From positions 1 to 64,000 of the forward strand of contig JAFLDB010000010.1 of the NCBI GenBank assembly GCA_017302615.1: 64,000 nt of DNA, in the 5' to 3' direction. The translations under genes were made by a program, and so were the position numbers. Of the stretch, positions 49,936 to 59,061 are shown piece after piece (the first letter of the stretch is position 1; the number at the start of each line of letters is the position of its first letter). Source of the DNA: Sphingomonadales bacterium (lineage in GTDB: Bacteria > Pseudomonadota > Alphaproteobacteria > Sphingomonadales > Sphingomonadaceae). Under the pieces are notes generated by a model. It searched no databases and had not been told where the DNA came from. It saw only the letters and a list, made by a program, of their open reading frames with translations.

Positions 49936-51345
49936 ATGAGCAAGGCCAAGGACATCATCAAGCGGATCAAGGAAGAAGAGATCGAATGGGTCGATCTGCG
50001 TTTCACCGATCCGAAGGGCAAGTGGCAGCACCTGACCATGTGCGCCCACGTCATGGGCGAGGACGAGCTGGAAGACGGCCTGATGTTCGACGGTTCCTCG
50101 ATCGAGGGCTGGAAGGCCATCAACGAATCCGACATGATCCTGAAGCCGGATCTGGACTCGGTCTTCATCGATCCGTTCAGCGCCACCCCGATGATGATCA
50201 TCACCTGCGACATCGTCGAGCCTTCGACCGGTGACCTTTATGGCCGCGATCCGCGTTCTACCGCCAAGCGCGCCGAAGGCTACCTCAAGACCACCGGCAT
50301 CGGCGACACCGTCTATGTCGGCCCGGAAGCGGAGTTCTTCCTGTTCGACGATGTCCGTTTCTATGACGGCTACAACGGCAACGGCTTCACCATCGACGAC
50401 ATCGAACTGCCGACCAATTCCAACAAGGAATACGAAGGCGGCAACCTGGCTCACCGTCCGCGCGCCAAGGGCGGCTACTTCCCGGTCGCTCCGGTCGACA
50501 GCTGCGTCGATATTCGCGGCGAGATGGTCTCGACCATGCTCGAAATGGGCCTGCCCTGCGACAAGCACCACCACGAAGTGGCCTCGGCTCAGCACGAGCT
50601 GGGCCTGACCTTCGGCACCCTGGTGCAGACCGCCGATCGCATGCAGGTCTACAAGTACGTCGTGCAGCAGGTCGCCCAGGCCTATGGCAAGACCGCGACT
50701 TTCATGCCCAAGCCGATCAAGAGCGACAACGGCAGCGGCATGCACACCCACATCTCGATCTGGGATAGCGGCAAGCCGCTGTTCGCCGGTAACGGCTATG
50801 CCGGCCTGTCGGACATGTGCCTGTACTTCATCGGCGGCGTGATCAAGCATGCCAAGGCGCTGAACGCCTTCACCAACCCGACCACCAACAGCTACAAGCG
50901 GCTGGTGCCGGGCTTCGAAGCCCCGGTGCTGCTGGCCTATTCGGCCCGCAACCGCTCGGCCTCGTGCCGCATTCCGTATGGCGCGGGTGACAAGGCCAAG
51001 CGCGTGGAATTCCGCTTCCCCGACGCGATGGCCAACCCCTACCTGTGCTATTCGGCGCTGCTGATGGCCGGTCTCGACGGGATCAAGAACAAGATCCACC
51101 CGGGCGAAGCCATGGACAAGAACCTCTATGATCTGCCCCCGGCCGAACTGGCCCAGGTGCCGACCGTCTGCGGCAGCCTGCGCGAAGCGCTGGAAAGCCT
51201 TGAGGCCGATCACGACTTCCTGCTGCAGGGCGGCGTGTTCACCAAGGACCAGATCGAAGCCTACATCGAACTGAAGTGGCCGGAAGTGATGCGCTGGGAG
51301 ACCACGCCGTCGCCGGTCGAGTTCGACATGTACTACAGCCTCTGA
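49936..51345 (+). CDS. glnA: Glutamine synthetase type I
   Basis: A 469-residue dodecameric enzyme making glutamine from glutamate, ammonia and [14 protein letters not shown], the ATP-site [16 protein letters not shown], and [13 protein letters not shown] are present. The adenylylation Tyr398 lies in NLYDLPP, so the enzyme is of the GlnE-controlled class. The codons are strongly biased, as expected of a highly expressed gene. Transcription closes at the terminator at 51379. Confidence 0.98.
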   Translation: MSKAKDIIKRIKEEEIEWVDLRFTDPKGKWQHLTMCAHVMGEDELEDGLMFDGSSIEGWKAINESDMILKPDLDSVFIDPFSATPMMIITCDIVEPSTGDLYGRDPRSTAKRAEGYLKTTGIGDTVYVGPEAEFFLFDDVRFYDGYNGNGFTIDDIELPTNSNKEYEGGNLAHRPRAKGGYFPVAPVDSCVDIRGEMVSTMLEMGLPCDKHHHEVASAQHELGLTFGTLVQTADRMQVYKYVVQQVAQAYGKTATFMPKPIKSDNGSGMHTHISIWDSGKPLFAGNGYAGLSDMCLYFIGGVIKHAKALNAFTNPTTNSYKRLVPGFEAPVLLAYSARNRSASCRIPYGAGDKAKRVEFRFPDAMANPYLCYSALLMAGLDGIKNKIHPGEAMDKNLYDLPPAELAQVPTVCGSLREALESLEADHDFLLQGGVFTKDQIEAYIELKWPEVMRWETTPSPVEFDMYYSL

Positions 51346-51378
51346 TCACAGGCACACCACAGGCACACCGCCTGTAGC

Positions 51379-51412
51379 AAAAGGGCACTCCGGGAAACCG
51401 GGGTGCCCTTTT
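51379..51412 (+). terminator. Intrinsic terminator of glnBA
   Basis: GGGCACTCCGG, GAAA, CCGGGGTGCCC with one G:T pair, then TTTT. AAAA precedes the stem, so it could work in both directions. Confidence 0.92.
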
Positions 51413-51499
51413 CGCATCAGCCCGGCGGAAAACCATTTTCCTACACCGGGCGATCCTGCCTAATTGACCGGCCTTGCGACACGAATCGAAAGGCCCGCG

Positions 51500-52102
51500 A
51501 TGGACCCGACCGCCGACTTTTTCGCAGCCCTGCGCCGGATGAAGGCCGCGCCCGACCCGGCCCCGGCCGCTGCGCCCTCGCCCTCGCCCCCGCCCCCTGC
51601 CCCAGCCGCCCGGAATGGGCGGCCCCGCCGGATCGGTCCGGCCGGCCTTGCGCTGATCAAGCGCTTCGAAGGCTGCGCCCGGCTGCGGCCCGACGGACGC
51701 TTCGACGCCTATCCCGATCCCGGCACGGGCGGCGATCCCTGGACGATCGGTTGGGGTGCGACCGGCCATTGCCATGTCACCGGAGGCCGCATCAAGCGCG
51801 GCACGATCTGGACGCAGGACCAGTGCGATGTCCGGCTGGAGGCCGATCTGGCCCGGTTTTCCGCCGATGTCGCCCGCGTGCTGGGCGATTGCCCGACCAG
51901 CCAGAACCAGTTCGATGCCCTGGTCAGCTTTCACTACAACACCGGCGCGATTGCCCGCGCAACGCTCACCCGGCTACACAAGGCCGGCCGGTTCGACGCC
52001 GCCCGGGACGAATTCGGCAAGTGGGTTCACGCCGGCGGAAAGCGTCTTGCCGGCCTGGTCCGGCGCCGCGCGGCCGAAGCGTCGCTCTATGCGGGCGGCT
52101 GA
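51500..52102 (+). CDS. GH24 lysozyme (muramidase)
   Basis: A 200-residue protein from ATG 51500 (TTG 51464 is an alternative). After a short N-terminal part and an Ala/Pro/Ser linker comes a phage-type lysozyme domain (about 43-200). Catalytic residues are Glu57 (RFEG), Asp73 (YPDPG) and Thr82 (WTIGWG). The ending LAGLVRRRAAEASLYAGG is that of endolysins. No signal peptide, holin or phage genes are near, so it is a stand-alone muramidase. Confidence 0.85.
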   Translation: MDPTADFFAALRRMKAAPDPAPAAAPSPSPPPPAPAARNGRPRRIGPAGLALIKRFEGCARLRPDGRFDAYPDPGTGGDPWTIGWGATGHCHVTGGRIKRGTIWTQDQCDVRLEADLARFSADVARVLGDCPTSQNQFDALVSFHYNTGAIARATLTRLHKAGRFDAARDEFGKWVHAGGKRLAGLVRRRAAEASLYAGG

Positions 52103-52179
52103 CAGATTGCAGCTTGCAATCTTTCTCGCGCAATCCGACATAGTCCGGGATTAATCGTCCAGTTAAGGGAGATTCGAGG

Positions 52180-53604
52180 ATGCGCGAGCTGCTGCAACAT
52201 TACATCGACGGCAAATGGGTCGACAGCGAAGGCGGCGCCCGCCGCGAAGTGATCAACCCCGCCACGGAAGAGCCCTGCGCGGTCATTTCCGTCGGCACCG
52301 AGGCCGACGTGAACAAGGCCGTGGCGGCCGCCCGCCGCGCCTTCAAGACCTACAGCCAGACCACCCGCGAAGAGCGCCTCGCGCTGCTGGAGCGGATTGT
52401 CGAGGAATATAAGAAGCGCGCCCCGGACCTCGCCCAGTCGATGGCCGAGGAAATGGGCGCCCCGCTGTCCTTCGCGATCACCGCCCAGGTCGGCGCCGGG
52501 ATCGGCGGCTTCATCAGCACGATCGCCGCGCTGAAGGACTTTGACTTCATGGAAGACGGGCCGGGCTACAAGGTGGCTTACGAGCCGATCGGCGTGGTCG
52601 GCATGATCACCCCGTGGAACTGGCCGCTCAACCAGATCGCGCTGAAGGTTGCCCCGGCGCTGGCCGCCGGTGACACCATGGTGCTCAAGCCCTCGGAAGA
52701 ATGCCCGACCAACGCCAAGATCTTTGCCGAGATCCTGGATGCCGCCGGAGTGCCGCCGGGCGTGTTCAACCTGGTCCAGGGCGATGGCCCGACCACGGGC
52801 AACGCGATCAGCTCGCACCCCGATGTGGAAATGGTCAGCTTCACCGGCTCGACCCGCGCCGGGATCCAGGTGGCGATCGCCGCCGCGCCGACCGTGAAGC
52901 GCGTCCACCAGGAACTGGGCGGCAAGTCGCCCAACCTGGTCCTGCCCGATGCCGATCTGGCCACCCAGCTGCCCGCCGTGGCGATGGGCCCGCTGGTCAA
53001 CACCGGCCAGTCGTGCATTTCGCCGACCAAGGTGCTGGTTGCCAAGGACCGCGAGGCCGAAGTGGTCGGCTTCTACAAGAACATGTACGCCGCTACTCCG
53101 GTGGGTGATCCGATGGCCGAAGGCAATCACCTTGGCCCGGTGGTCAACAAAGCCCAGTTCGAAAAGGTCCGCAGCCTGATCCAGTCGGCGATCGACGAAG
53201 GCGCCAAGCTGGAAACCGGCGGCACGGACCTGCCGCCCAACGTCAACCGCGGCTATTACATCCAGCCGACCGTGTTCTCGGGCGTGACCCCCGACATGCG
53301 GATCGCGCAGGAGGAAATCTTCGGCCCCGTCGCCACGATCATGACCTATGACACGCTGGAAGACGGGATCGAACTGGCCAATGCCACCGAATACGGCCTG
53401 TCCGCCGCGATCACCGGCGATCCGGCCAAGGCCGCTGCCGTGGCCGGCAAGCTGCGCGCCGGCATGGTTGCGATCAACAACTGGGGCCCCACCCCGGGCG
53501 CGCCGTTCGGCGGCTACAAGCAGTCCGGCAACGGCCGCGAAGGCGGTCTGGCCGGCCTGAAGGACTTCATGGAAATGAAGGCGATCTCCGGCCTCCCGGC
53601 CTGA
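52180..53604 (+). CDS. Aldehyde dehydrogenase family protein
   Basis: A 474-residue NAD(P) enzyme oxidising aldehydes to acids. TPWNWPLNQ, FTGSTRAGIQV, the general base Glu245 (QELGGKSPN) and the nucleophile Cys279 (NTGQSCISP) are intact; the tail PFGGYKQSGNGREGG is typical. The sequence is closest to the general aldehyde dehydrogenases acting on medium aldehydes; the substrate cannot be told. A strong terminator follows. Confidence 0.93.
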   Translation: MRELLQHYIDGKWVDSEGGARREVINPATEEPCAVISVGTEADVNKAVAAARRAFKTYSQTTREERLALLERIVEEYKKRAPDLAQSMAEEMGAPLSFAITAQVGAGIGGFISTIAALKDFDFMEDGPGYKVAYEPIGVVGMITPWNWPLNQIALKVAPALAAGDTMVLKPSEECPTNAKIFAEILDAAGVPPGVFNLVQGDGPTTGNAISSHPDVEMVSFTGSTRAGIQVAIAAAPTVKRVHQELGGKSPNLVLPDADLATQLPAVAMGPLVNTGQSCISPTKVLVAKDREAEVVGFYKNMYAATPVGDPMAEGNHLGPVVNKAQFEKVRSLIQSAIDEGAKLETGGTDLPPNVNRGYYIQPTVFSGVTPDMRIAQEEIFGPVATIMTYDTLEDGIELANATEYGLSAAITGDPAKAAAVAGKLRAGMVAINNWGPTPGAPFGGYKQSGNGREGGLAGLKDFMEMKAISGLPA

Positions 53605-53633
53605 TCCACCGCCTCAGACACTGAGCAACCGAG

Positions 53634-53670
53634 CCCCCTTCCCGCCCGCGCGGGGAGGGGGTTTGGTTTT
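53634..53670 (+). terminator. Intrinsic terminator after the aldehyde dehydrogenase
   Basis: CCCCCTTCCCG (53634-53644) pairs with CGGGGAGGGGG (53651-53661) with one G:T, loop CCCGCG, then a T-rich tail TTTGGTTTT. Confidence 0.88.
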
Positions 53671-53676
53671 GGGGCA

Positions 53677-53720
53677 TTGACAATCGCTCCCTTCCTTCGA
53701 TATTTCGATAATCATCGAAT
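53677..53720 (+). promoter_or_regulatory. arsR promoter and ArsR operator
   Basis: TTGACA (53677-53682) and GATATT (53699-53704) are 16 bp apart. A palindrome TTCGAT-AATC-ATCGAA (53704-53719) overlaps the -10 edge and start, and TTCGAT occurs once more just upstream, as TTCGATATTTCGAT. Placement fits autorepression by the arsR product. Confidence 0.7.
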
Positions 53721-53735
53721 CATGGAAGGAAAGCC

Positions 53736-54062
53736 ATGCAGCCCGATTTCGTCATCCGTTCGCTGGGGGCTTTGGCGCAGGAGCATCGGCTGGCCGCGTT
53801 CCGGCTGCTGGTTCAGGCCGGGCCGGATGGCATGGCGGCCGGTGCGCTGGCCGATGCGCTGGGCATTCCGGCATCATCGCTGTCGTTTCACCTCGCCCAG
53901 CTGAGCAATGCCGGGCTGGTCACCCAGCGCCGGGTCAGCCGTTCGATCATCTATGCGGCGGACTATGCCGCGATGAACGGCCTGCTCTCCTACCTCACCG
54001 AAAACTGCTGCGCCGGGGGCTCGTGCGCTCCGGCCAGCACTGCCGAAAGGATTGCCTCATGA
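53736..54062 (+). CDS. arsR: ArsR-family arsenic-responsive repressor
   Basis: A 108-residue winged-helix protein. The recognition region is ALGIPASSLSFHLAQLSNAGL, followed by the wing VTQRRVSRSIIYAA. The C-terminal Cys91-Cys92 and Cys97 (ENCCAGGSC) match the arsenite site type seen in AfArsR-like regulators, where three C-terminal cysteines bind As(III). It heads the arsI-arsC-acr3 operon; its stop overlaps the arsI start (ATGA). Confidence 0.92.
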   Translation: MQPDFVIRSLGALAQEHRLAAFRLLVQAGPDGMAAGALADALGIPASSLSFHLAQLSNAGLVTQRRVSRSIIYAADYAAMNGLLSYLTENCCAGGSCAPASTAERIAS

Positions 54063-54541
54063 AGCGTTTCCATGTCCATGTCGGGGTGGCTGATCTCGAT
54101 CAGTCGATTGCCTTCTACACCGGCCTGTTCGGGAAGGAGCCCAGCGTGACCAAGGCCGATTATGCCAAGTGGATGCTGGAGGATCCGCGCGTCAACTTCG
54201 CCATTTCGCAGAAGGATGGCGCGGTGAAGGGCGTGGAGCATCTTGGCCTGCAAGTCGAAGACCAGGGCGAGCTCGCCGAGGTCTATGGCGCGCTGGCCGC
54301 GGCGGGCCGGCCGGTGCTGGAAGAAGGCGCCACCACCTGCTGCTATGCCCAGTCGGAAAAGAGCTGGATTGCCGATCCGGACGGCGTTGTCTGGGAAGCC
54401 TTCCTGACCAGTGGGGAAGCGACCGTTTACGGCGCTTCGCCGGAACTGGAGCAACTGGCCTCGGCCAATGCGGCCGCGGGCTCCTGCTGCGCGCCGCAAG
54501 CCCCGGCCCAACCCGCCGCCAGCAGCACCTGCTGCGGCTGA
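54059..54541 (+). CDS. arsI: ArsI/CadI family VOC enzyme (C-As lyase-like)
   Basis: A 160-residue vicinal-oxygen-chelate protein starting MKRFHVHVGV. His6, His61 and Glu114 fit the Fe(II) ligands of ArsI, and Cys94-Cys95 (ATTCCYA) the pair that holds trivalent organoarsenicals (known from Thermomonospora ArsI). It would break the carbon-arsenic bond of methylarsenite. A Cys-rich tail (AGSCCAP, SSTCCG) is added. Some families of this name give cadmium resistance instead, so the exact substrate is inferred from context. Confidence 0.85.
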   Translation: MKRFHVHVGVADLDQSIAFYTGLFGKEPSVTKADYAKWMLEDPRVNFAISQKDGAVKGVEHLGLQVEDQGELAEVYGALAAAGRPVLEEGATTCCYAQSEKSWIADPDGVVWEAFLTSGEATVYGASPELEQLASANAAAGSCCAPQAPAQPAASSTCCG

Positions 54542-54545
54542 CCCG

Positions 54546-55049
54546 ATGGTTCAGGTCCGATCGGTGCTGGTGCTGTGCACCGGCAATTCCGCCCGCTCGA
54601 TCCTGGGCGAGGCACTGTTCGTCACGCTCGGCGCCGGGCGGCTGACCGCCTACAGCGCGGGCAGCAAGCCCAGGGGCGTGCCGCATCCCGGCGCGCTGCG
54701 GCGGCTGGCCGCGCAGGGGATCGATACCGCGCCGTTCCGTTCCAAGAGCTGGCTGGAATTCACCGGCCCGGACGCGCCGGAAATCGACCTCGCGATCACC
54801 GTCTGCGGCAATGCGGCTGGGGAAGCCTGCCCGGTGTTCCCCGGCACGCCCCTGCGCGCCCATTGGGGCCTGCCCGATCCGGCCGACGTGACCGGCGGCG
54901 AAGCGGCCGAGGATGCCGCTTCTGCCGAGACCTGGCGGCTGCTGGAAATGCGGGTGAAAGCCATGCTGGCGCTGGACCTTGCCGCGCTGGACCGCGAGGA
55001 GGCCGAACGTGAACTCGCCCGGATCGGGCAAATGGAAGGAGCCGCCTGA
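54546..55049 (+). CDS. arsC: Thioredoxin-coupled arsenate reductase
   Basis: A 167-residue protein-tyrosine-phosphatase-fold reductase. The P-loop Cys11-x5-Arg17 is in [10 protein letters not shown], and the resolving cysteines Cys87 and Cys95 are in [17 protein letters not shown]. It reduces arsenate to arsenite, with electrons from thioredoxin. ATG 54546 lies 4 bases after arsI. Its stop TGA shares a base with the acr3 start (TGATG). The spacing of the cysteine pair is wider than in the S. aureus enzyme. Confidence 0.9.
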   Translation: MVQVRSVLVLCTGNSARSILGEALFVTLGAGRLTAYSAGSKPRGVPHPGALRRLAAQGIDTAPFRSKSWLEFTGPDAPEIDLAITVCGNAAGEACPVFPGTPLRAHWGLPDPADVTGGEAAEDAASAETWRLLEMRVKAMLALDLAALDREEAERELARIGQMEGAA

Positions 55050-56113
55050 TGGCCACGCTTGCCCCTGCCGCCCCGGCGGCCCGCCTGTCGTTCCTGGACC
55101 GTTATCTGACGGTCTGGATCTTTGCCGCGATGGCGCTGGGGATCGCGCTGGGATCGCTGTTTCCGGCCTTGCCCGGCGCGCTGGATGCGCTGTCGGTCGG
55201 ATCGACCAGCATCCCGATCGCCATCGGCCTGATCCTGATGATGTTCCCGCCGCTGGCCAAGGTCCGCTATGAGGAGCTGGGCCGGGTGTTCAGCGACCGG
55301 CGGATCCTGGCCCTCTCGTTCATCCTGTGCTGGATCGTGGCCCCGGCCTTCATGTTCGCGCTGGCGGCGCTGCTGCTGCCCGGCCATCCCGAATACATGA
55401 CCGGCCTGATCCTGATCGGCATCGCCCCGTGCATTGCCATGGTGCTGGTCTGGAACCAGCTGGCCGGGGGCAGCCCGGAATATGTTGCCGCGCTGGTGGC
55501 GTTCAACTCGTTGTTCCAGATCCTGTTCTATGTCCCCTATGCCTGGTTCTACCTGTCGGTACTGCCGCCCCTCGTCGGGCTGGAAGCTCAGGTGGTGGAC
55601 ATCCATTTCGGCACCATCGCCAAGGCGGTGCTCACCTATCTTGGCCTGCCGTTCCTGGCCGGTTTCCTGGTCCGCCGGCAGCTGATCAAGGCGCGCGGGG
55701 CCGAATGGTACGAAACCCGCTTTCTGCCGCGGATCAGCCCGATCACGCTGATCGCGCTGCTGTTCACGATCGTCGCCATGTTCAGCCTGAAGGGCGGTGA
55801 AATCCTGGCCCTGCCGCTGGATGCGCTGCGGGTGGCAGTGCCGCTGACGATCTATTTCGTGGCAATGTTCGTGCTGGCCTTTGCCGCCGGGCGGGCGCTG
55901 AAGGCGGATTACCCCCGCGCCACCGCGCTGTCCTTCACCGCGGCATCGAACAACTTCGAACTGGCCATTGCCGTCGCCATTGCCACCTTCGGGCTCGCCT
56001 CGCCGGTTGCTTTTGCCGCCGTGATCGGCCCGCTGGTGGAAGTACCGGTGCTGGTCGCGCTGGTCAGTCTGGCGCTGTGGTTCAAGCGCAACTGGTTCGG
56101 ACTGGGTGGTTAA
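55049..56113 (+). CDS. acr3: ACR3 family arsenite efflux permease
   Basis: A 354-residue ten-helix membrane transporter exporting As(III). The essential Cys128 is in [18 protein letters not shown], and the C-terminal region [20 protein letters not shown] is the family signature. It completes the arsenic operon. The stop overlaps the stop of the convergent bpt gene (TTAA). Confidence 0.95.
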   Translation: MATLAPAAPAARLSFLDRYLTVWIFAAMALGIALGSLFPALPGALDALSVGSTSIPIAIGLILMMFPPLAKVRYEELGRVFSDRRILALSFILCWIVAPAFMFALAALLLPGHPEYMTGLILIGIAPCIAMVLVWNQLAGGSPEYVAALVAFNSLFQILFYVPYAWFYLSVLPPLVGLEAQVVDIHFGTIAKAVLTYLGLPFLAGFLVRRQLIKARGAEWYETRFLPRISPITLIALLFTIVAMFSLKGGEILALPLDALRVAVPLTIYFVAMFVLAFAAGRALKADYPRATALSFTAASNNFELAIAVAIATFGLASPVAFAAVIGPLVEVPVLVALVSLALWFKRNWFGLGG

Positions 56114-56964
56114 CCCGCCACCCGGTACTGGTCCTGCCCGCCGTGGGCGCCGTCCTTGGTGCTGCCGTCGAGCGGTTCGGCGCTGTCGCGGCTGAGCGTG
56201 GCGGCAGCGGCGATCAGGCGGTCCTGCTCTTCCCCGCTCAGCCGGTGCCAGCCCTGCCGGGTCAGCCGTTCCATCGGGCGGAAGCGGACCTTGTATTGCA
56301 TCCGGGCCGAGCCTTCGACCCAATAGCCGAGGTAGACGAAGGGCAGGCCTTCGCTGACCGCGCGGCGGATGTGATCGAGGATGATGAACGTGCCAAGGCC
56401 GCTGCGGCCGGGGTGATCGGGTTCGTAGAACGAATAGATCATCGACAGGCCATCGCCCTGCCGGTCGGTCAGGCAGGCGCCGACCAGCTTGCCCGGAGTT
56501 CCATCGGCGTTGGGCTCGCGGTATTCGACCACCCAGCTGTCCACCGGGGTGTGTTCCACCATGTCGGCGAAATCGACCTCGTCCATCGAGGCCATGCCGC
56601 CGCCGGGGTGACGCTGCCCCAGATAGCGCTGCAGCAGGTCGAACTGTTCGGCAGTGGACCACGGGCGGCAGACCGAGACGATCAGATCGGAATTGCGCTT
56701 CAGGTTGCGCTTCTGGCTGGTCGAGGCGCGGAATTCATCCGCGACCACCCGGACCGAAACGCAGGCGGTGCAATCGGCGCAGCTGGGGCGATAGGCCACG
56801 GTCTGGCTGCGGCGGAACCCGATCCGGCCCAGCGCGTCGTTCAGTTCGCCCGCATGCGGGCCTTTCAGCTCGGTGAAAACCTTGCGTTCCATCCGCCCCG
56901 GCAGATAGGGGCAAGGGGCCGGGCTCGTGACGAAGAACCGGGGAAATCGAACGGGTGCCGTCAC
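56110..56964 (-). CDS. bpt: Aspartate/glutamate leucyltransferase or arginyltransferase (Bpt/Ate)
   Basis: A 284-residue N-end-rule aminoacyl-tRNA-protein transferase. N-terminal [15 protein letters not shown] and the cysteine-rich [14 protein letters not shown] belong to the ATE N-domain. The C-domain has [23 protein letters not shown] and YLGYWVEGS. In alphaproteobacteria the enzyme adds Leu to N-terminal Asp/Glu, though many databases call it arginyltransferase. The tail is Gly/Asp-rich. Confidence 0.9.
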   Translation of the reverse strand: MTAPVRFPRFFVTSPAPCPYLPGRMERKVFTELKGPHAGELNDALGRIGFRRSQTVAYRPSCADCTACVSVRVVADEFRASTSQKRNLKRNSDLIVSVCRPWSTAEQFDLLQRYLGQRHPGGGMASMDEVDFADMVEHTPVDSWVVEYREPNADGTPGKLVGACLTDRQGDGLSMIYSFYEPDHPGRSGLGTFIILDHIRRAVSEGLPFVYLGYWVEGSARMQYKVRFRPMERLTRQGWHRLSGEEQDRLIAAAATLSRDSAEPLDGSTKDGAHGGQDQYRVAG

Positions 56965-57036
56965 GCTGCGGGGACCATCCTGAATGGCTGGAAGATGCGC
57001 CTTTTATGCATGGACGGGCCGCGCGTTGAAAGAACT

Positions 57037-57057
57037 TTAACCACAAAACACGGTTAA
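57037..57057. repeat. Short palindrome upstream of bpt
   Basis: TTAACC-N9-GGTTAA in the 166-base spacer before the bpt start. It might be an operator. It is not the CtrA box (TTAA-N7-TTAA). Confidence 0.3.
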
Positions 57058-57130
57058 GCGTTCGTTATTTTGCACAGGCTGGAAAGGGTCTGCGCCCAGC
57101 CCCGCACAAAACGGGACAGGTCGGGTCCGG

Positions 57131-58360
57131 TCAGTTAAGCTCGACCGAGGTGACCGAGTAACCCATTTCCCGCAACGTCTCGACCAGGGCATCAAGCTGC
57201 TCCTTGTCGCGCGCTTCGCACTCGATGTCGGTGATCAGGCCCTTGGCCGGCAGATGGGTGAAAATCCGCTGGTGGTAGATCTCGATGATGTTGACGTTGT
57301 GCCGGTCGAACTCGCGCATCACCTTGAACAGCGCGCCGGGCCGGTCCTGCAGGGTCAGCCGCAGGCGTGCGAGCCGTCCGGAGCGGGCCAGATCGCGCAG
57401 CAGCACATTGGCGAGCAGGCGCGTGTCGATATTGCCGCCGGTGATCGGAATGCCGATCTTGCGCCCCTTGAAGCGCGAGGGATGCGCCAGCACAGCGGCC
57501 AGGCCCGCCGCCCCGGCCCCTTCGGCCACGGTCTTCTCGATCTGGAGCAGCAGCGACACCGCGCGTTCCAGCGAGCCTTCATCGACCAGCACGATATCGT
57601 CGAGCAGGCCGCGCAGCAGGTTGGAAGTGAACTGCCCCGGTTCCTTCACCGCGATCCCTTCGGCCAGAGTATCCCCGCCGCAGGGCAGATCGTCATGCTT
57701 GAGCTTGTTGTACATCGAGGGGAACAGTTCCGCCTCAACCCCGATCAGGGCGATGTCCGGCTTGATCGCGCGGGCGGCAACGCCCATCCCGGTGGACAGC
57801 CCGCCCCCGCCGACCGGGATCACCAGCATGTCGAGGTCCGGCACGTCTTCCAGCATTTCCAGCGCGACCGTGCCCTGCCCGGCGGCGACCAGCGGATGAT
57901 CGAACGGGTGGATGAAGGTCAGCCCCAGTTGCCGCTCCATGCTGCGGGCATGGGCATAGGCCTCGTCGAAGGTCTCGCCTTCCAGCACCACGGTGCCGCC
58001 GACCGCTTCGGTCTGCATCACTTTCACCGTCGGGGTCGGCCGCGGCATGACGATGGTGACGGGAATGCCCAACCGGCTGCCGTGATAGGACAGGCCCTGG
58101 GCATGATTGCCCGCGCTCGCCGCGATCACGCCGCGGGCGCGCTGTTCGTCGGACAGGTGCAGCAGCGCATTAAGCGCGCCGCGTTCCTTGTAGGCGGCGG
58201 TGAATTGCAGGTTTTCGAACTTCAGCCAGATGTCCGCGCCGGTAATCTCGCTCAGCGTGCGGCTGTAATCGCAATCGGTGCGCACCACGGCGCCTTCGAT
58301 CCGCGCGGCTGCGGCGCGGACGTCCTCAAGGGACAGCTGGAGTTCGGCGGTATCGGTCAT
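57131..58360 (-). CDS. ilvA: Threonine ammonia-lyase with ACT domain
   Basis: A 409-residue PLP enzyme. The Schiff-base lysine Lys58 is in AAYKERGALNAL, and the glycine loop VGGGGLSTG is clear. The C-terminal ACT-like domain (about 335-409, LRLTLQDRPGALFKVMREF and IECEARDKEQLDAL) suggests feedback or ligand control, like the single-ACT threonine dehydratases rather than the long biosynthetic type. It makes 2-oxobutanoate from threonine. Confidence 0.92.
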   Translation of the reverse strand: MTDTAELQLSLEDVRAAAARIEGAVVRTDCDYSRTLSEITGADIWLKFENLQFTAAYKERGALNALLHLSDEQRARGVIAASAGNHAQGLSYHGSRLGIPVTIVMPRPTPTVKVMQTEAVGGTVVLEGETFDEAYAHARSMERQLGLTFIHPFDHPLVAAGQGTVALEMLEDVPDLDMLVIPVGGGGLSTGMGVAARAIKPDIALIGVEAELFPSMYNKLKHDDLPCGGDTLAEGIAVKEPGQFTSNLLRGLLDDIVLVDEGSLERAVSLLLQIEKTVAEGAGAAGLAAVLAHPSRFKGRKIGIPITGGNIDTRLLANVLLRDLARSGRLARLRLTLQDRPGALFKVMREFDRHNVNIIEIYHQRIFTHLPAKGLITDIECEARDKEQLDALVETLREMGYSVTSVELN

Positions 58361-58520
58361 GACGCCTGCGCCCTAAGCGAAATCGCCCCCCTTGGGAACC
58401 GCAAACGGCGCGCCCGTGACGGTTCGCGGGGAATTAACCATGGCCGTTTGCCACTTCCTCACCCCGCCCGGCTAGAAGCCGATCAGCGGATGGTCGCCCG
58501 CAAGCCAGGTGGGGAGCCGG

Positions 58521-59024
58521 GTGTTGACCAGACGTATCGCCTACATTGCCGGACCGATCCTGGCCCTGTGCGGAGCCGCTCCCGCATTTGCAGCCACGGC
58601 CACACCCGTCACGGCCAGCGCCGAAGTGCTGGAGGAAATCCAGTTCGCCGTCCTGCTCGACATGGACTTCGGGCACATTGCCGTACGCAATCCTGCCGTG
58701 GGCGGCGCGGTGGTGATCGATCCCTCCTCCACATCCCGCAGCTGCGATCCCAGTCTGGTCTGCGCCGGAACCTGGGCCGTATCCCGGCTGGAGCTGAGCG
58801 GTTCGGAAGCCTATGTTCAGGTCAACTTCGACCCCAGCTTCCAGCTGACCGGCCCGGGCCAGCCGATCATGGCCGAACCGCTGTTTCCCGGTGGCCCCGG
58901 CGCGGTGGTGCATCTGACCGGCGGGTTCACCGTGGTCAATTTCGGCGCACGGATCGTGGTCAATCCGGGTCAGGCTCCGGGCAGTTACAGCGGCGATTTC
59001 ACGGTCTACCTGGAATACAACTGA
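58521..59024 (+). CDS. Secreted DUF4402 domain protein
   Basis: A 167-residue protein from GTG 58521 (GGGGAG at 58511-58516; GTG 58509 is the other choice). The signal peptide is RRIAYIAGPILALCGAAPAFA. The mature part is a DUF4402 beta-rich domain: ILLDMDFGHI-like LLDMDFGHIAV, then CDPSLVCAG with two Cys, AYVQVNFD, VNPGQAPGSYSGDFTVYLEYN at the end. Such domains occur in proteins next to spore coat/fimbrial-like genes, but none is near. The role is unknown. Confidence 0.75.
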   Translation: MLTRRIAYIAGPILALCGAAPAFAATATPVTASAEVLEEIQFAVLLDMDFGHIAVRNPAVGGAVVIDPSSTSRSCDPSLVCAGTWAVSRLELSGSEAYVQVNFDPSFQLTGPGQPIMAEPLFPGGPGAVVHLTGGFTVVNFGARIVVNPGQAPGSYSGDFTVYLEYN

Positions 59025-59061
59025 CCTTGCTGGACCCCGGCCGGCAGCCTACACACCGGCC

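Noticed and set aside
51500..52102. Lysozyme as sign of a prophage
   Set aside because: No integrase, holin, terminase or structural gene, and no tRNA-based attachment site nearby.
54650..56662. 670-codon antisense frame spanning arsC and acr3
   Set aside because: The residues are Gln/Arg/Asp-rich low complexity, and it lies opposite two certain genes.
57037..57057. CtrA box
   Set aside because: The TTAA half-sites are 13 bases apart rather than 7; kept only as a low-confidence palindrome.
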